DNA of 64,000 bases from NCBI RefSeq assembly GCF_004136315.1, contig NZ_CP029562.1:620001-684000 (forward strand), in the 5' to 3' direction. This DNA comes from Mesorhizobium sp. Pch-S (lineage in GTDB: Bacteria; Pseudomonadota; Alphaproteobacteria; Rhizobiales; Rhizobiaceae). The stretch's first letter is position 1. Every line of letters begins with the position of its first letter. Position numbers and translations under genes: made by a program. The notes under the pieces were generated by a model. It was not told the origin of the DNA, searched no databases, and saw only the letters and a list, made by a program, of their open reading frames with translations. Below are positions 26,756-35,653 of this stretch, piece by piece.

Positions 26756-29539
26756 ATGCGGCAACACCACTCGACCCGGCCGAACCGGGTCAGGTTATCC
26801 GTGCGCGGCAAGCTCGGATTGCTGGCCTCCACCTCTCTCCTTCTCGGCTTGCTGCCGTTGTCCCCCGCTTCGGCCGCCTGTGTGCTTTCGACCTCGCCCG
26901 GCGACGACACCGTCATCTGCGACAGCGGCACGGTGGTCGGCAACCTTGTCGACACCGGCGGCAACAACACGCTGGTCTTTCCGGCTGGCGGCACCGGACA
27001 GATCACCGGCGACGTGACTTATGGCGCCGGCGTCGACCGCATCGAGATGCAATCCGGCACCATCACCGGTACGGTGGATCAGGGCGATAGCGACGACAAC
27101 TTCGTCATCGGCGCCGGCACGGTGAACGGTAACGTGCAGCAGGGCGCCGGCATCGACAATTTCCAGATGAGCGGCGGCCAGATCGGCTCACTCAATCAGG
27201 GCAACCAGATCGATACTTTCTTCATGTCGGGCGGCCGTATCGTCGACTTCTTCGACGACGGCGATCAAGCCTTCATGAGCGGCGGCCGCATCGGCCGCGT
27301 CAACATGAAACTCGACAAGAACTACTTCAACATGTCGGGCGGCATCATCGACCGCAACCTCGTCACGGGCTTCGACCAGGACACGGTCATCATTTCCGGC
27401 GGAACGATCGGCGGCAACATCAGCGTCAGCGGCGGCAACGACAGCGTGACGGTGACAGGCGGCTCGATCGGCGGCGACATCCTGCTCTCCTTCGGAGAAG
27501 ACACGTTCACCTGGAGCAATGGCGGCATCATCTATGGCACGATCGACCTCGGCGGCGACAACGACACTGCCACGCTGAGCAATCTCAACAACGGCAATCT
27601 CGGCGCCACGAAAGCGGTCAACGGCGGACTCGGCACCGATGCCATCACTCTTTCCAATGTCGACTTTGCCAATGTCTCCCGGTTGCAGAACTGGGAAACC
27701 GTCAACGCCACCAACGATACGGAACTGAAATTCGGCGGAACGCTGGCTCTCGGCGACACCGGCACAGGAACCGGCACGCTCAACGTCGACGCAACCAGCA
27801 CGCTCTATGGCGGCGGTAGCAATGGCGGGGTATCGGCGTTCACGGCGGGACAACTTGCCAATGTCGTCAATGCCGGGCGCATAGATCTCACCAATGGCGG
27901 CAACAGCCTGACAGACACCTTCACCATTGCCGGCAACTACACCGGCAATGACGGTCTTCTGCTGTTGCAGACGGCTCTCGGCGACGATTCCTCGGCGTCC
28001 GACAAGCTGGTCATTTCCGGCGGCTCGGCAAGCGGTGGAACCAGCATCACCGTTGTCAATGTCGGCGGCGCGGGCGCGGCCACGACAGTGGACGGCATCA
28101 TGGTGGTGCAGGCCGTCAATGGCGGATCCACCACGGCGAACGCCTTCGCACTCAATGGCCCGGTCGCGGCTGGCGCCTACGAATACTATCTCTTCAGGGG
28201 TGGGGTCAGTGCCGGCAGCAACGAGAACTGGTATCTGCGCTCGACGCTGATCACCTCCAACCCGGCTCCGGGGCCGGATCCTCTGGAGCCGACACCGCCG
28301 CCGCCGCCGCCAATACCGCCGGAGGTGGAGCCGCCGGCACCGCCACCTGTCACACCACCGCCTCCTGTGCCACCGGAGGCCACACCGACCGATCCCGATC
28401 CGGTCGATCCGGCACCGCCGGTGAACCCGACCGATCAACAGCCGGTGGCACCACCGCCACCGCCAGCCGTAGCGCCGCCGGATCCACCTCCGCCACCGCC
28501 GGATGTGCCGACGACAACACCACCCACGGATGGGAGCGTCGCACCACCGTCACCCGGCGCCACGCGTGTCACCGGCACCGCCGTACCGCTCTATCGCGTC
28601 GAAGTGCCTACCTATGCGGTGCTGCCGCCAGCCGGCTACTATCTGATGAGTGCCAATCTCGGCACCTTCCACGAACGGCGCGGCGAACAGGTGCTGCTCG
28701 GTGGCGTCGGCGTGGTGCCCGGAAGCTGGGGCCGCGTGTTTGGCCAGGACGCCGAGGTGAAATGGGGCGGCACCGTCGCACCAACGTTTGACGGCCACCT
28801 GTTCGGCTTCCAGGTGGGCACCGACCTGATCGGCTGGGAAGGAACCGCAGGGCATGAGAACCGCGCGGGCCTGTTCATCGGCCACACCCGCATGGACGGC
28901 GATATCCGCGGCCAGGCTCTGGGCTGGAACAATCTCAGCGTCGGCGACCTCGACCTCAATGCAACGAGCCTTGGCGCCTACTGGACACATATCGGACCGG
29001 GTGGCTGGTATCTGGACGGTGTCGTCATGGGTACCTGGCTCGACGGCAAGGCGACATCCAATCGTGCCGTCGGCATCGATGTCGACGGCACCGGTGTCAC
29101 GCTATCACTCGAGGGCGGCTATCCGATCCAGCTTTCGTCGGAATGGACGCTGGAACCGCAGGCCCAGTTGATCTGGCAGCATCTGTCACTCGACGGGCAG
29201 AGAGACCGGTTCTCGACTGTCTCCTTCGACAATGACGACAGCGTCAGCGGCCGCCTCGGCCTGCGCCTGCAAGGTGCAATGCCGCTGGGCGCCGCCGTGC
29301 TGCAACCCTACCTGAAAGCCAATCTCTGGCACGACTTCGACGCAACCGACCGCGTCAATTTCGGTGGCGACCCGATCGATGTCGAGCGCGGCGGCACATC
29401 GCTGGAAGTTGGGGGCGGCGTGGTCGCCAAGCTTTCGCAAACGCTGAGCATCTTTGCGACGGCCGACTACACCACCAACCTCGGCGGCGAAAAGCGCCGG
29501 GTCTGGGAAGGCAATCTCGGCCTCAGCGTGAAATGGTAA
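26756..29539 (+). CDS. Autotransporter with beta-helix passenger and proline-rich linker
   Basis: 927 residues. Signal peptide to about residue 41 (LLLGLLPLSPASA-AC). Passenger residues ~42-500 contain a degenerate ~20-residue repeat centred on MSGGRIG / ISGGTIGG / VTGGSIGGD, as in right-handed beta-helices. Residues ~501-601 are almost half proline (PPPPPPIPPEVEPP and similar), probably a rigid spacer. The last ~290 residues are an outer-membrane beta-barrel ending LSVKW, an aromatic C-terminus recognised by the BAM complex. I chose the ATG after GAGAGGG rather than a TTG six codons earlier. No protease or lipase motif is seen; adhesion or surface display is a reasonable guess. Confidence 0.82.
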   Translation: MRQHHSTRPNRVRLSVRGKLGLLASTSLLLGLLPLSPASAACVLSTSPGDDTVICDSGTVVGNLVDTGGNNTLVFPAGGTGQITGDVTYGAGVDRIEMQSGTITGTVDQGDSDDNFVIGAGTVNGNVQQGAGIDNFQMSGGQIGSLNQGNQIDTFFMSGGRIVDFFDDGDQAFMSGGRIGRVNMKLDKNYFNMSGGIIDRNLVTGFDQDTVIISGGTIGGNISVSGGNDSVTVTGGSIGGDILLSFGEDTFTWSNGGIIYGTIDLGGDNDTATLSNLNNGNLGATKAVNGGLGTDAITLSNVDFANVSRLQNWETVNATNDTELKFGGTLALGDTGTGTGTLNVDATSTLYGGGSNGGVSAFTAGQLANVVNAGRIDLTNGGNSLTDTFTIAGNYTGNDGLLLLQTALGDDSSASDKLVISGGSASGGTSITVVNVGGAGAATTVDGIMVVQAVNGGSTTANAFALNGPVAAGAYEYYLFRGGVSAGSNENWYLRSTLITSNPAPGPDPLEPTPPPPPPIPPEVEPPAPPPVTPPPPVPPEATPTDPDPVDPAPPVNPTDQQPVAPPPPPAVAPPDPPPPPPDVPTTTPPTDGSVAPPSPGATRVTGTAVPLYRVEVPTYAVLPPAGYYLMSANLGTFHERRGEQVLLGGVGVVPGSWGRVFGQDAEVKWGGTVAPTFDGHLFGFQVGTDLIGWEGTAGHENRAGLFIGHTRMDGDIRGQALGWNNLSVGDLDLNATSLGAYWTHIGPGGWYLDGVVMGTWLDGKATSNRAVGIDVDGTGVTLSLEGGYPIQLSSEWTLEPQAQLIWQHLSLDGQRDRFSTVSFDNDDSVSGRLGLRLQGAMPLGAAVLQPYLKANLWHDFDATDRVNFGGDPIDVERGGTSLEVGGGVVAKLSQTLSIFATADYTTNLGGEKRRVWEGNLGLSVKW

Positions 29540-29544
29540 AGACA

Positions 29545-29567
29545 GGCGGGGCTGAGCAAGCCCCGCC
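29545..29567. terminator. Bidirectional hairpin between convergent genes
   Basis: GGCGGGGCT, GAGCA loop, AGCCCCGCC: a perfect 9-base-pair GC-rich stem located 5 bases after the autotransporter stop and 7 bases past the convergent LysE gene. No long T-run on either side. Confidence 0.65.
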
Positions 29568-29574
29568 GCCGCCT

Positions 29575-30198
29575 TCAGTTACCGGATCGTATCGCCACAG
29601 TGGCGATGCCGGCGCCAACCAGCAGCGTACCGCCGGTACGATTGAAGATGCGGATCGCCTTCGGGTTGCGCACCACGTTGCGTGCCCGGGAGGCGACCAG
29701 TGCGTAACCGAAGGCATTGGCAAAAGCGAGCGTCAGGAAGGTTGCTTCGAAGATCGCCATCTGCGTCCAGAAATTGCCGTGCCGGTCGATGAACTGCGGC
29801 AGGAAGGCAACGAAGAAGGTGATGCTCTTCGGGTTGAGTGCCGTGACCAGCCAGGCATGCGCCATCATCTTCGCCGCCGACACGGCATCGTGGCGCGGTG
29901 TCGCCTCCAGCGTGCGACCGGCACGAAACAGCTTGATGCCGAGATAGACGAGATAGGCGGCGCCGATCACCTTGAGCACCGTGAAGACGGTGGCCGAAGC
30001 TGCCAGCAACGCGCCGATGCCAAGCATCGACAGCGTCATGGCGGTGAAATCGCCGAGCGCCACGCCAACCGCCATCGGCAGCGCCGTGCGCCAGCCCTGC
30101 CCTAGCGCATAGGAAACGACGAGCAGAATCGTCGGGCCCGGGATGATGAGAAGGATGGAAGATGCGGCAGCAAAGGCTGCCCAGCTTTCGAAGGACAT
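29575..30198 (-). CDS. LysE/RhtB family amino-acid exporter
   Basis: 207 residues with about six hydrophobic segments; the N-terminal LLIIPGPTILLVVSYALGQGW and the following GVALGDFTAMTLSMLG are the classic RhtB/LysE signature. It exports amino acids or derivatives across the inner membrane by proton exchange. The specific substrate cannot be read. Monocistronic and convergent with the autotransporter gene. Confidence 0.85.
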   Translation of the reverse strand: MSFESWAAFAAASSILLIIPGPTILLVVSYALGQGWRTALPMAVGVALGDFTAMTLSMLGIGALLAASATVFTVLKVIGAAYLVYLGIKLFRAGRTLEATPRHDAVSAAKMMAHAWLVTALNPKSITFFVAFLPQFIDRHGNFWTQMAIFEATFLTLAFANAFGYALVASRARNVVRNPKAIRIFNRTGGTLLVGAGIATVAIRSGN

Positions 30199-30658
30199 GG
30201 GTCTCTCCTGTTAAAGAACAGGATAAATCCCTGCCTTCAGGCGGATGTAAAGCGGTTTTTGCAGCACGGTCTGGCGGCGCAGACAGGCGTCAGGTCGCGT
30301 CGCTCGACGCGCATCGCGCACCTGCCGCGGCAACGCACGCGATGGCCATCGTGGCCAATGAAGGCAGTGCCATATCGGTCGTCGCGGTTCGCCATGCGAA
30401 GGCCCGTTCCAGGTTCAAAATCGGTGCTCAAGGATCGGAGGAACGGATAGGCACAAGCCGCGCCGGCATTGTGACGGAAGCAAGGAGTTTTGGTGCGGAA
30501 GCCGCCGGAACTGCGGCGGCGCGGGCGCTGCGAAGTCGACGTGGAGACTGGAAAAGCAGGTCTCGCAAGGGTTTCACGCTTTTTAAACCATGAATCGTGA
30601 AAATGCGACGCATCCGGCGGGCATGTGATCCCGGCCGTTCGTATGGGGTAGAGTGTGC
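30199..30658. other. 460-base gap, no gene recognised
   Basis: Open frames exist on both strands but show arginine/alanine-rich composition, no family features and no ribosome binding site. The region must contain the divergent promoters for the exporter and the transpeptidase. I see no clear hairpin or repeat. Confidence 0.5.
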
Positions 30659-31456
30659 ATGCGTAAGCCGCAAGACCTGACGCCTTCGTCCAGCGTCGAC
30701 TTCCCGCAGTCCGATACAATCCTTTCCCGCCGCTCGGTGCTTTCCGGCCTCGGCATCATGACCCTGCTTGGCGCCTCCGGCTGCTCGCAGACCCTCGACC
30801 TCCCTTCGCTCGGGCCGATCACCCCGTCGAACGGCATGCCGCCGCTCGATGACATGTCGACCGGTTCGATCCGTCCGATCCCGCCGATCAGCGTCGACAG
30901 GAACATCACCGACAACAGCGCGATGTATGCCTCGCTGACCGACAACGGCTTCGTCATCCCGGCCATTCCCTTCCAGAAGGTCAAGGCGGAATTCCGCCGC
31001 CAGATCGTCGTCGACCCGACCGGCGAAGCGCCCGGCACGATCGTCGTCAGGCTCAATGAACGCCATCTCTACTGGGTGCAGGAAGGCGGCGAAGCGATCC
31101 GCTACGGCGTCGGTATCGGCAAAGCCGGCTTCGAATGGAGTGGCCGCGCGGTGATCCAGTACACCAAGGAATGGCCGACCTGGACGCCGCCTCGGGAAAT
31201 GATCGCGCGCAAGCCGGAACTGGTGAAATGGGCAAGTGGCCAGCCGGGCGGTCTCGACAACCCGCTCGGAGCGCGTGCGCACTATATCTACAAGGATGGC
31301 CAGGACACGGGCTACCGCGTGCACGGCTCGCCTGAATGGTGGACCATCGGCACACAGGCTTCATCCGGCTGCGTGCGCATGATCAACCAGGACGTCATCG
31401 ACCTGTACAACCGGGTCAAGGCATCGCCGAACAAGGTGCCGATTGTTGTGGCTTAG
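30659..31456 (+). CDS. L,D-transpeptidase (YkuD domain)
   Basis: 265 residues. An N-terminal RRSVLSGLGIMTLLGASGC segment (residues ~25-43) combines a twin-arginine pair with a lipobox-like Cys, so it is exported and may be a lipoprotein. The YkuD catalytic motif HGSPEW...TQASSGCVRM near residues 220-240 has the His and the nucleophilic Cys. It makes 3-3 cross-links in peptidoglycan or attaches proteins to it, a reaction prominent in Rhizobiales. ATG is preferred over a GTG two codons earlier; GGGGTAGAG lies just ahead. Confidence 0.85.
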   Translation: MRKPQDLTPSSSVDFPQSDTILSRRSVLSGLGIMTLLGASGCSQTLDLPSLGPITPSNGMPPLDDMSTGSIRPIPPISVDRNITDNSAMYASLTDNGFVIPAIPFQKVKAEFRRQIVVDPTGEAPGTIVVRLNERHLYWVQEGGEAIRYGVGIGKAGFEWSGRAVIQYTKEWPTWTPPREMIARKPELVKWASGQPGGLDNPLGARAHYIYKDGQDTGYRVHGSPEWWTIGTQASSGCVRMINQDVIDLYNRVKASPNKVPIVVA

Positions 31457-31605
31457 GGCAGTCGGCAGTCGGCAGTCGGCAGTCGGCAGTCGAAGGCTCT
31501 CACCTTCGCATCGATTGCAAGCGCTATCCAGCTGGCGAGCCATCTCGCCCAATTGCCAGATACCATTCCCCACTGCCGACTGCCCACTCCCGACTGCCTC
31601 CCCAC
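31457..31605. repeat. Five GGCAGTC heptamers with an inverted counterpart
   Basis: Five exact tandem copies of GGCAGTC begin at the base after the transpeptidase stop. About 80 bases on, near 31570-31598, the complementary sequence appears as degenerate copies (ACTGCCGACTGCC, CCCGACTGCC). The two ends could pair into a long stem, giving a MITE-like unit or a terminator between the two genes. Confidence 0.65.
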
Positions 31606-31685
31606 TAATCGATTGAATTCCCCCGTTGCGTCAGGCCGGAATACAGGCGAAAGTTCTGGTTCAGACGTCTCGGGAGGATCGAACA

Positions 31686-32852
31686 ATGGCCGGAACTTTC
31701 GTCATCGCTCAGGGTGGCGGTCCTACCGCGGTTATCAACCAGACGGTGGTCGGCGCGGTCCTCGAAGTCCGCAAGAAACATCCTGGCGCGCGTGTCCTCG
31801 GCGCACGCCATGGCGTGCGTGGCGTGCGCGACGGCGACTATGTCGACCTGACCGACATGCGTGAGGATCAGCTCAGGCTGATCGGCCGCACACCTTCAGC
31901 AGCGCTGGGCTCGACCCGCGACAAGCCGGATGCAGCTTACTGCGAACTGGTGCTGCAAGGCCTGCAGAAGGCTGGAGCCGACGCCTTCATCTATATCGGC
32001 GGTAACGACACGTCCGGCACGCAGCAGATCCTCACCGATGCGGCGGGCGGCAAGATCGCCTTCGTGCACGCGCCGAAAACCATCGACAACGATCTTGTCG
32101 AGAACGACCATACGCCGGGCTTCATCTCGGCGGCGGAATTCGTCGCCGGCGCTTTCCTGTCGGTCGATCTCGATTTCCGTGCCCTGCCCGGCATCTATGT
32201 CGGCATCGTCATGGGCCGCCACGCCGGCTTCCTCACTGCCGCCTCCGCCGCCTGGCGGATCGACGGAGACAGTGGCCCGCATCTTGTCTACGTACCTGAA
32301 CGGGCCTTCTCGGTGGACCGTTTCATCGAGGATGTGAAAGCGACGATGGACAGGCACAAACGTTGCATCGTCGCCGTCTCGGAAGGCGTCTCGACTGCCG
32401 ATGGCCGTTCGCTGGTCGAGACCATCGTCGGCTCCGACAAGGTCGAGCGGGATGCTCATGGCAACGTCAAGCTTTCCGGCAGCGACCTCAACCGCGCTTT
32501 CGAACAGGCGCTGGCCGAGAAGCTGCCCGGCAAGCGCGCCCGCGTCGACGCGCTCGGTTACATGCCACGCGGCTACATCGGGGCAATCAGCCCGGTCGAC
32601 GCGCAGGAAGCCTTCGATGCCGGCGCCTTCGCCGTCGGTGTGGCTGCCGAGGGCGGCGGTTCGGTGGCATTGCAATATGACGGCAGCAAAACCGTATTCA
32701 GGAAAGTGCCGCTGAGCAGCGTCGCCGCCAAGACCAGGCATATGCCCGACGACTTCATGCTGCAGGACGCCAATAGCCTTTCGGAGGCGGGTCTAGCCTA
32801 TCTGCACCGGCTGGTTCCAGCCAAATACCAGGTCGGCAAACCGTTCGTATAA
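31686..32852 (+). CDS. pfp: Pyrophosphate-dependent 6-phosphofructokinase
   Basis: 388 residues. The phosphofructokinase fold is plain (GGGPTAVIN at the N-terminus, GGNDTSGT near residue 115, MGRHAGFLT). The segment HAPKTIDNDL has Lys where ATP-dependent enzymes have Gly, the mark of PPi-dependent enzymes that phosphorylate fructose 6-phosphate reversibly. GGGAGGATC precedes the ATG. It is followed after 10 bases by a metallo-hydrolase gene, probably co-transcribed. Confidence 0.88.
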   Translation: MAGTFVIAQGGGPTAVINQTVVGAVLEVRKKHPGARVLGARHGVRGVRDGDYVDLTDMREDQLRLIGRTPSAALGSTRDKPDAAYCELVLQGLQKAGADAFIYIGGNDTSGTQQILTDAAGGKIAFVHAPKTIDNDLVENDHTPGFISAAEFVAGAFLSVDLDFRALPGIYVGIVMGRHAGFLTAASAAWRIDGDSGPHLVYVPERAFSVDRFIEDVKATMDRHKRCIVAVSEGVSTADGRSLVETIVGSDKVERDAHGNVKLSGSDLNRAFEQALAEKLPGKRARVDALGYMPRGYIGAISPVDAQEAFDAGAFAVGVAAEGGGSVALQYDGSKTVFRKVPLSSVAAKTRHMPDDFMLQDANSLSEAGLAYLHRLVPAKYQVGKPFV

Positions 32853-32862
32853 GGGTGCCGGC

Positions 32863-33573
32863 GTGACAGGCTGGTTCGACAGGAAGGCGCTCGATCCAGC
32901 GCTGACGCTGATCACCGAACCCTTCGTGCATCCTTATATGAGCGCCAACATCTGGCATCTGAAAGGACGAGACGTCGACCTTCTGGTCGACACAGGCATG
33001 GGCATCTGCCCATTGGCACCGGAGATCGACAGGTCCGCAGGCAAGCCGCTGCTGGTGGTCGCAACCCATATCCATCTCGACCACGTCGGCTCGTTGCACG
33101 AATTCGCACAGCGCGCAGGGCCGCAAAAGAGTGCGGCCGAATTCGCCCGCATGAGCGATGCCGCCACTTACGCGCACGAATTCCGCCAACTTGAAGGTGC
33201 GGTGTCACGCCTGCCCTATCCGGGCTGGAGCCGCGAGGCCTATCACATAGAACCGGCGCCGCTGACGCGCGTTCTCGGTGAAGGCGACGTCGTCGACCTG
33301 GGCGATCGGCGCTTTGCCGTGCTGCACCTGCCTGGCCATTCGCCGGATTCGATCGCGCTTTTCGACGAGCGCGACGGACTCTTCTTCAGCGGCGACGCCA
33401 TCTATGACGACACTTTGCTCGACGACCTGCCGGATTCCGACCCAGCCATCTATCGCCACACCATGCAGCGGCTGCTCGAACTGCCGATCAGCGCGGGCCA
33501 TGGCGGCCATGGCCCGAGCTTCGATCGCAGCCGGATGCAGGAGATTGCGCGCACTTACCTGGGTATCCGCTGA
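32863..33573 (+). CDS. MBL-fold metallo-hydrolase
   Basis: 236 residues with the metallo-beta-lactamase metal motif THIHLDHVGS near residues 66-75, a further His in LHLPGHSPDSI and the Asp in FFSGDAIYD. The start is a GTG 10 bases after the phosphofructokinase stop. Substrate unknown; glyoxalase-II-like or lactonase activity are both open. The gene ends in a good intrinsic terminator. Confidence 0.78.
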   Translation: MTGWFDRKALDPALTLITEPFVHPYMSANIWHLKGRDVDLLVDTGMGICPLAPEIDRSAGKPLLVVATHIHLDHVGSLHEFAQRAGPQKSAAEFARMSDAATYAHEFRQLEGAVSRLPYPGWSREAYHIEPAPLTRVLGEGDVVDLGDRRFAVLHLPGHSPDSIALFDERDGLFFSGDAIYDDTLLDDLPDSDPAIYRHTMQRLLELPISAGHGGHGPSFDRSRMQEIARTYLGIR

Positions 33574-33631
33574 TCGTGACTGAAGCGATTTCTCGTCACA
33601 CGCCAGCGTGAAGCGCAGTGACAAAGAAAAA

Positions 33632-33659
33632 GGCGCCGCTCTGAGCGACGCCCTCTTTT
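33632..33659 (+). terminator. Intrinsic terminator of the pfp operon
   Basis: GGCG-c-CGCT, CTG loop, AGCG-a-CGCC followed by CTCTTTT. It lies 58 bases after the metallo-hydrolase stop and ends the two-gene unit before the convergent aldehyde dehydrogenase. Confidence 0.7.
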
Positions 33660-33676
33660 CAGCAGTCAGGCGCGGC

Positions 33677-33748
33677 CGACCCGGTCGGTTCAATCGACCC
33701 GGTTGGCTCAGCCAACCCGGTCGGCTCAGCCGACCTGCTCGTCCCAGC
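33677..33748. repeat. 18-base tandem repeat overlapping the aldehyde dehydrogenase stop
   Basis: Four units of 18 bases: CGACCCGGTCGGTTCAAT, CGACCCGGTTGGCTCAGC, CAACCCGGTCGGCTCAGC and the diverged CGACCTGCTCGTCCCAGC. The last lies in the coding 3' end of the minus-strand gene. Read in that frame, each unit is six codons ending in, or followed by, TGA. Each unit also contains a CCGACC/GGTCGG-type palindrome. Confidence 0.8.
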
Positions 33749-35174
33749 CGGAGATCGCCTTGACTTCAAGGAAGTCCTCGAGGCCCCACTTGCCGCCTTC
33801 GCGGCCGAGGCCCGAGGCCTTGTAGCCACCGAAGGGGCTGCCATAAGGCCGATCAGCGCCATTGATCTGGACCATACCGGCGCGGATCCGGCGCGCCACG
33901 CGCTGCGCTTTGACCTTGTCCTGCGTCTGCACATAGCCAGACAGCCCGTAAGGCGTATCGTTGGCAATGGCGATGGCATCTTCTTCCGTATCGAAAGGGA
34001 TCATCGCCAACACAGGCCCGAAGATCTCTTCGCGTGCGATGGTCATGTCATTGTTGACATCGGCAAAGACGGTTGGACGCACGTAGTAGCCGCGGTTGAA
34101 GCCCTCGGGACGGCCAAGGCCGCCGGCGACGACGCGCGCACCTTCCTTGATGCCCGCCTCGATCAGGCTCTGTACCTTGTTGAACTGAACCTCGGAAGAG
34201 AGCGGACCGATGTGGTCGCCGTCCTCGGCAGGGTTGCCGACCTTGACAGTGGCGGCATAGTCGGCAGCGAGGCCAACGGCCCGGTCATAGACGGGCCGCT
34301 CGACCAGCATGCGGGTCGGCGCGTTGCAGGATTGGCCGGTGTTTTCGAAACAATGCGCCAGACCGCGCGCGATCGCATCCGGCAGATCGCTGTCGGCAAA
34401 GACGATGTTGGGCGATTTGCCACCGAGTTCCAGGGCGACACGCTTGATGCCGTCGGCGGAGGACTTGGCCACGGCAATGCCGGCGCGGGTCGAACCGGTG
34501 AAGGACATCATGTCGATGCCGGGATGACGCGACAGCGCCTCGCCGACGGTCGGGCCGTCACCGTTGACCATGTTGAACACACCGGCAGGGAAACCGGCAT
34601 CTTCCATCATTTCGGCGAAAACGATGGACGAGACCGGTGCGATCTCGGACGGCTTCAGCACCACGGTGCAGCCGGCGGCGAGGGCCGGAACGACCTTCAA
34701 CGTCACCTGGTTCATCGGCCAGTTCCATGGCGTGATCAGGCCGCAGACCCCGATCGGCTCATAGACGATATGTTCTTCCTTGTTGCGCTCGCTGAGCGGT
34801 GTTTCGAAGTGGAAATCCTTGAGCGTGCGGATGAACGCCTTGATATGACCAGCACCGCAGGCAGCCTGGGCTTCCAATGCCAGCTTGATCGGCGCGCCCA
34901 TCTCGTCCGAAATGGCCTTGGCCATGTCGTCCATACGCTTGTTGTAAGAGGCAAGCAGGCGCTCCAGCGCGGCAAGACGTTCCTCCCGGCTGGTGCGGCT
35001 CCAGCTATCGAAAGCGCGGCGGGCAGCGGTGACTGCCTTGTCGACATCGGCAGCGGAACCCAGCGAAATGACGGCAAAGGGTTGCTCGTCAGCTGGATTG
35101 ATGACTTCGAGTTCCTTCGGCGCGACCGGCGCGACCCACTTGCCGTCGATGAAGAAATCCGTCTTACGCAGCAT
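33726..35174 (-). CDS. NAD(P)-dependent aldehyde dehydrogenase
   Basis: 482 residues, full length for the ALDH superfamily. Catalytic residues are Cys283 in ENTGQSCNAPTR and Glu249 in ALELGGKSPN; FTGSTRAGI marks the coenzyme fold. It oxidises an aldehyde to the acid; the sequence does not fix the substrate. The C-terminus ISGWDEQVG runs into an 18-base tandem repeat that carries the stop codon. Monocistronic, with a 479-base upstream gap. Confidence 0.88.
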   Translation of the reverse strand: MLRKTDFFIDGKWVAPVAPKELEVINPADEQPFAVISLGSAADVDKAVTAARRAFDSWSRTSREERLAALERLLASYNKRMDDMAKAISDEMGAPIKLALEAQAACGAGHIKAFIRTLKDFHFETPLSERNKEEHIVYEPIGVCGLITPWNWPMNQVTLKVVPALAAGCTVVLKPSEIAPVSSIVFAEMMEDAGFPAGVFNMVNGDGPTVGEALSRHPGIDMMSFTGSTRAGIAVAKSSADGIKRVALELGGKSPNIVFADSDLPDAIARGLAHCFENTGQSCNAPTRMLVERPVYDRAVGLAADYAATVKVGNPAEDGDHIGPLSSEVQFNKVQSLIEAGIKEGARVVAGGLGRPEGFNRGYYVRPTVFADVNNDMTIAREEIFGPVLAMIPFDTEEDAIAIANDTPYGLSGYVQTQDKVKAQRVARRIRAGMVQINGADRPYGSPFGGYKASGLGREGGKWGLEDFLEVKAISGWDEQVG

Positions 35175-35548
35175 TCTGTTTCCCTGTTCACGACTGCTTT
35201 AACAGCCGGCCCGGTTAGCACGGGCGGTGAAACCGACATGGTTTTTAGTGTTGCGGCAGTGTTCTAGCCTTGCCTCGAGGGGCGGCTCAAGCCTCAGCGC
35301 GGAGCCTGCGTGAGGCCAGCAGATGAAAAAGAGGGAGGCTTTCAAGCCTTCTTCGAGCGATTTTGGTATGAGATCAGTTGACGATGCGTACACGACGCCA
35401 TGAACGTCGACTTAGTATCCTTTTGCATATCAGCCAACGATCGCCGATCATACCACATTGTAATCGTTGCAATAATTTCCAAAGCTAGAGTTCGCGCTGG
35501 TTGTTTCAAGGACCATTTCCATGGTCCAGGCGGCACTTTTTCGTGATT

Positions 35549-35574
35549 GGAAACCTGGCCGTGGCTTTCCCAGA
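35549..35574 (+). promoter_or_regulatory. Promoter-like element of DUF680 unit 1
   Basis: GGAAA, 17 bases, CAGA, at the same distance (12 bases from the second box) to the leader stem as in the two other units. It is the weakest of the three matches to the GGAAC-N17-CATT pattern. An inverted repeat GGACCAT/ATGGTCC ends 21 bases upstream. Confidence 0.45.
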
Positions 35575-35581
35575 TACGCCC

Positions 35582-35629
35582 TGTCCGAACGACGCGAATT
35601 CCTCCCAAGAACACGCCGCATGACGGACA
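35582..35629 (+). promoter_or_regulatory. Structured 5' leader of DUF680 unit 1
   Basis: TGTCCG and CGGACA can pair as an outer stem; inside are GCG/CGC and an exposed CCTCCC (35601-35606). CUCC can pair with the GGAG of the Shine-Dalgarno 38 bases downstream. The sequence AACGACGCGA...CCTCCCAAGAACACGCCGC is nearly identical in the third unit. Confidence 0.6.
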
Positions 35630-35653
35630 GACATTGAAATTCGGAGTACGAAA

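Larger units (their letters stand above)
35175..35653. other. 479-base gap leading to the first DUF680 gene
   Basis: The aldehyde dehydrogenase promoter must lie at the left. The middle ~250 bases hold nothing I recognise. The right end holds a perfect inverted repeat GGACCAT-TTCC-ATGGTCC (35510-35527), a GGAAA-N17-CAGA promoter-like pair and the structured leader described separately. Confidence 0.6.

Noticed and set aside
27188..28438. 416-codon open frame antisense to the autotransporter
   Set aside because: Composition mirrors the repeat and proline-rich codons of the sense strand; no independent support.
30162..30593. 143-codon plus-strand frame before the L,D-transpeptidase
   Set aside because: Overlaps the LysE start, is Arg/Ala-rich, has no ribosome site or recognisable domain.
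31457..31491. CRISPR or phage attachment repeat
   Set aside because: Seven-base units without spacers and no integrase or tRNA nearby.
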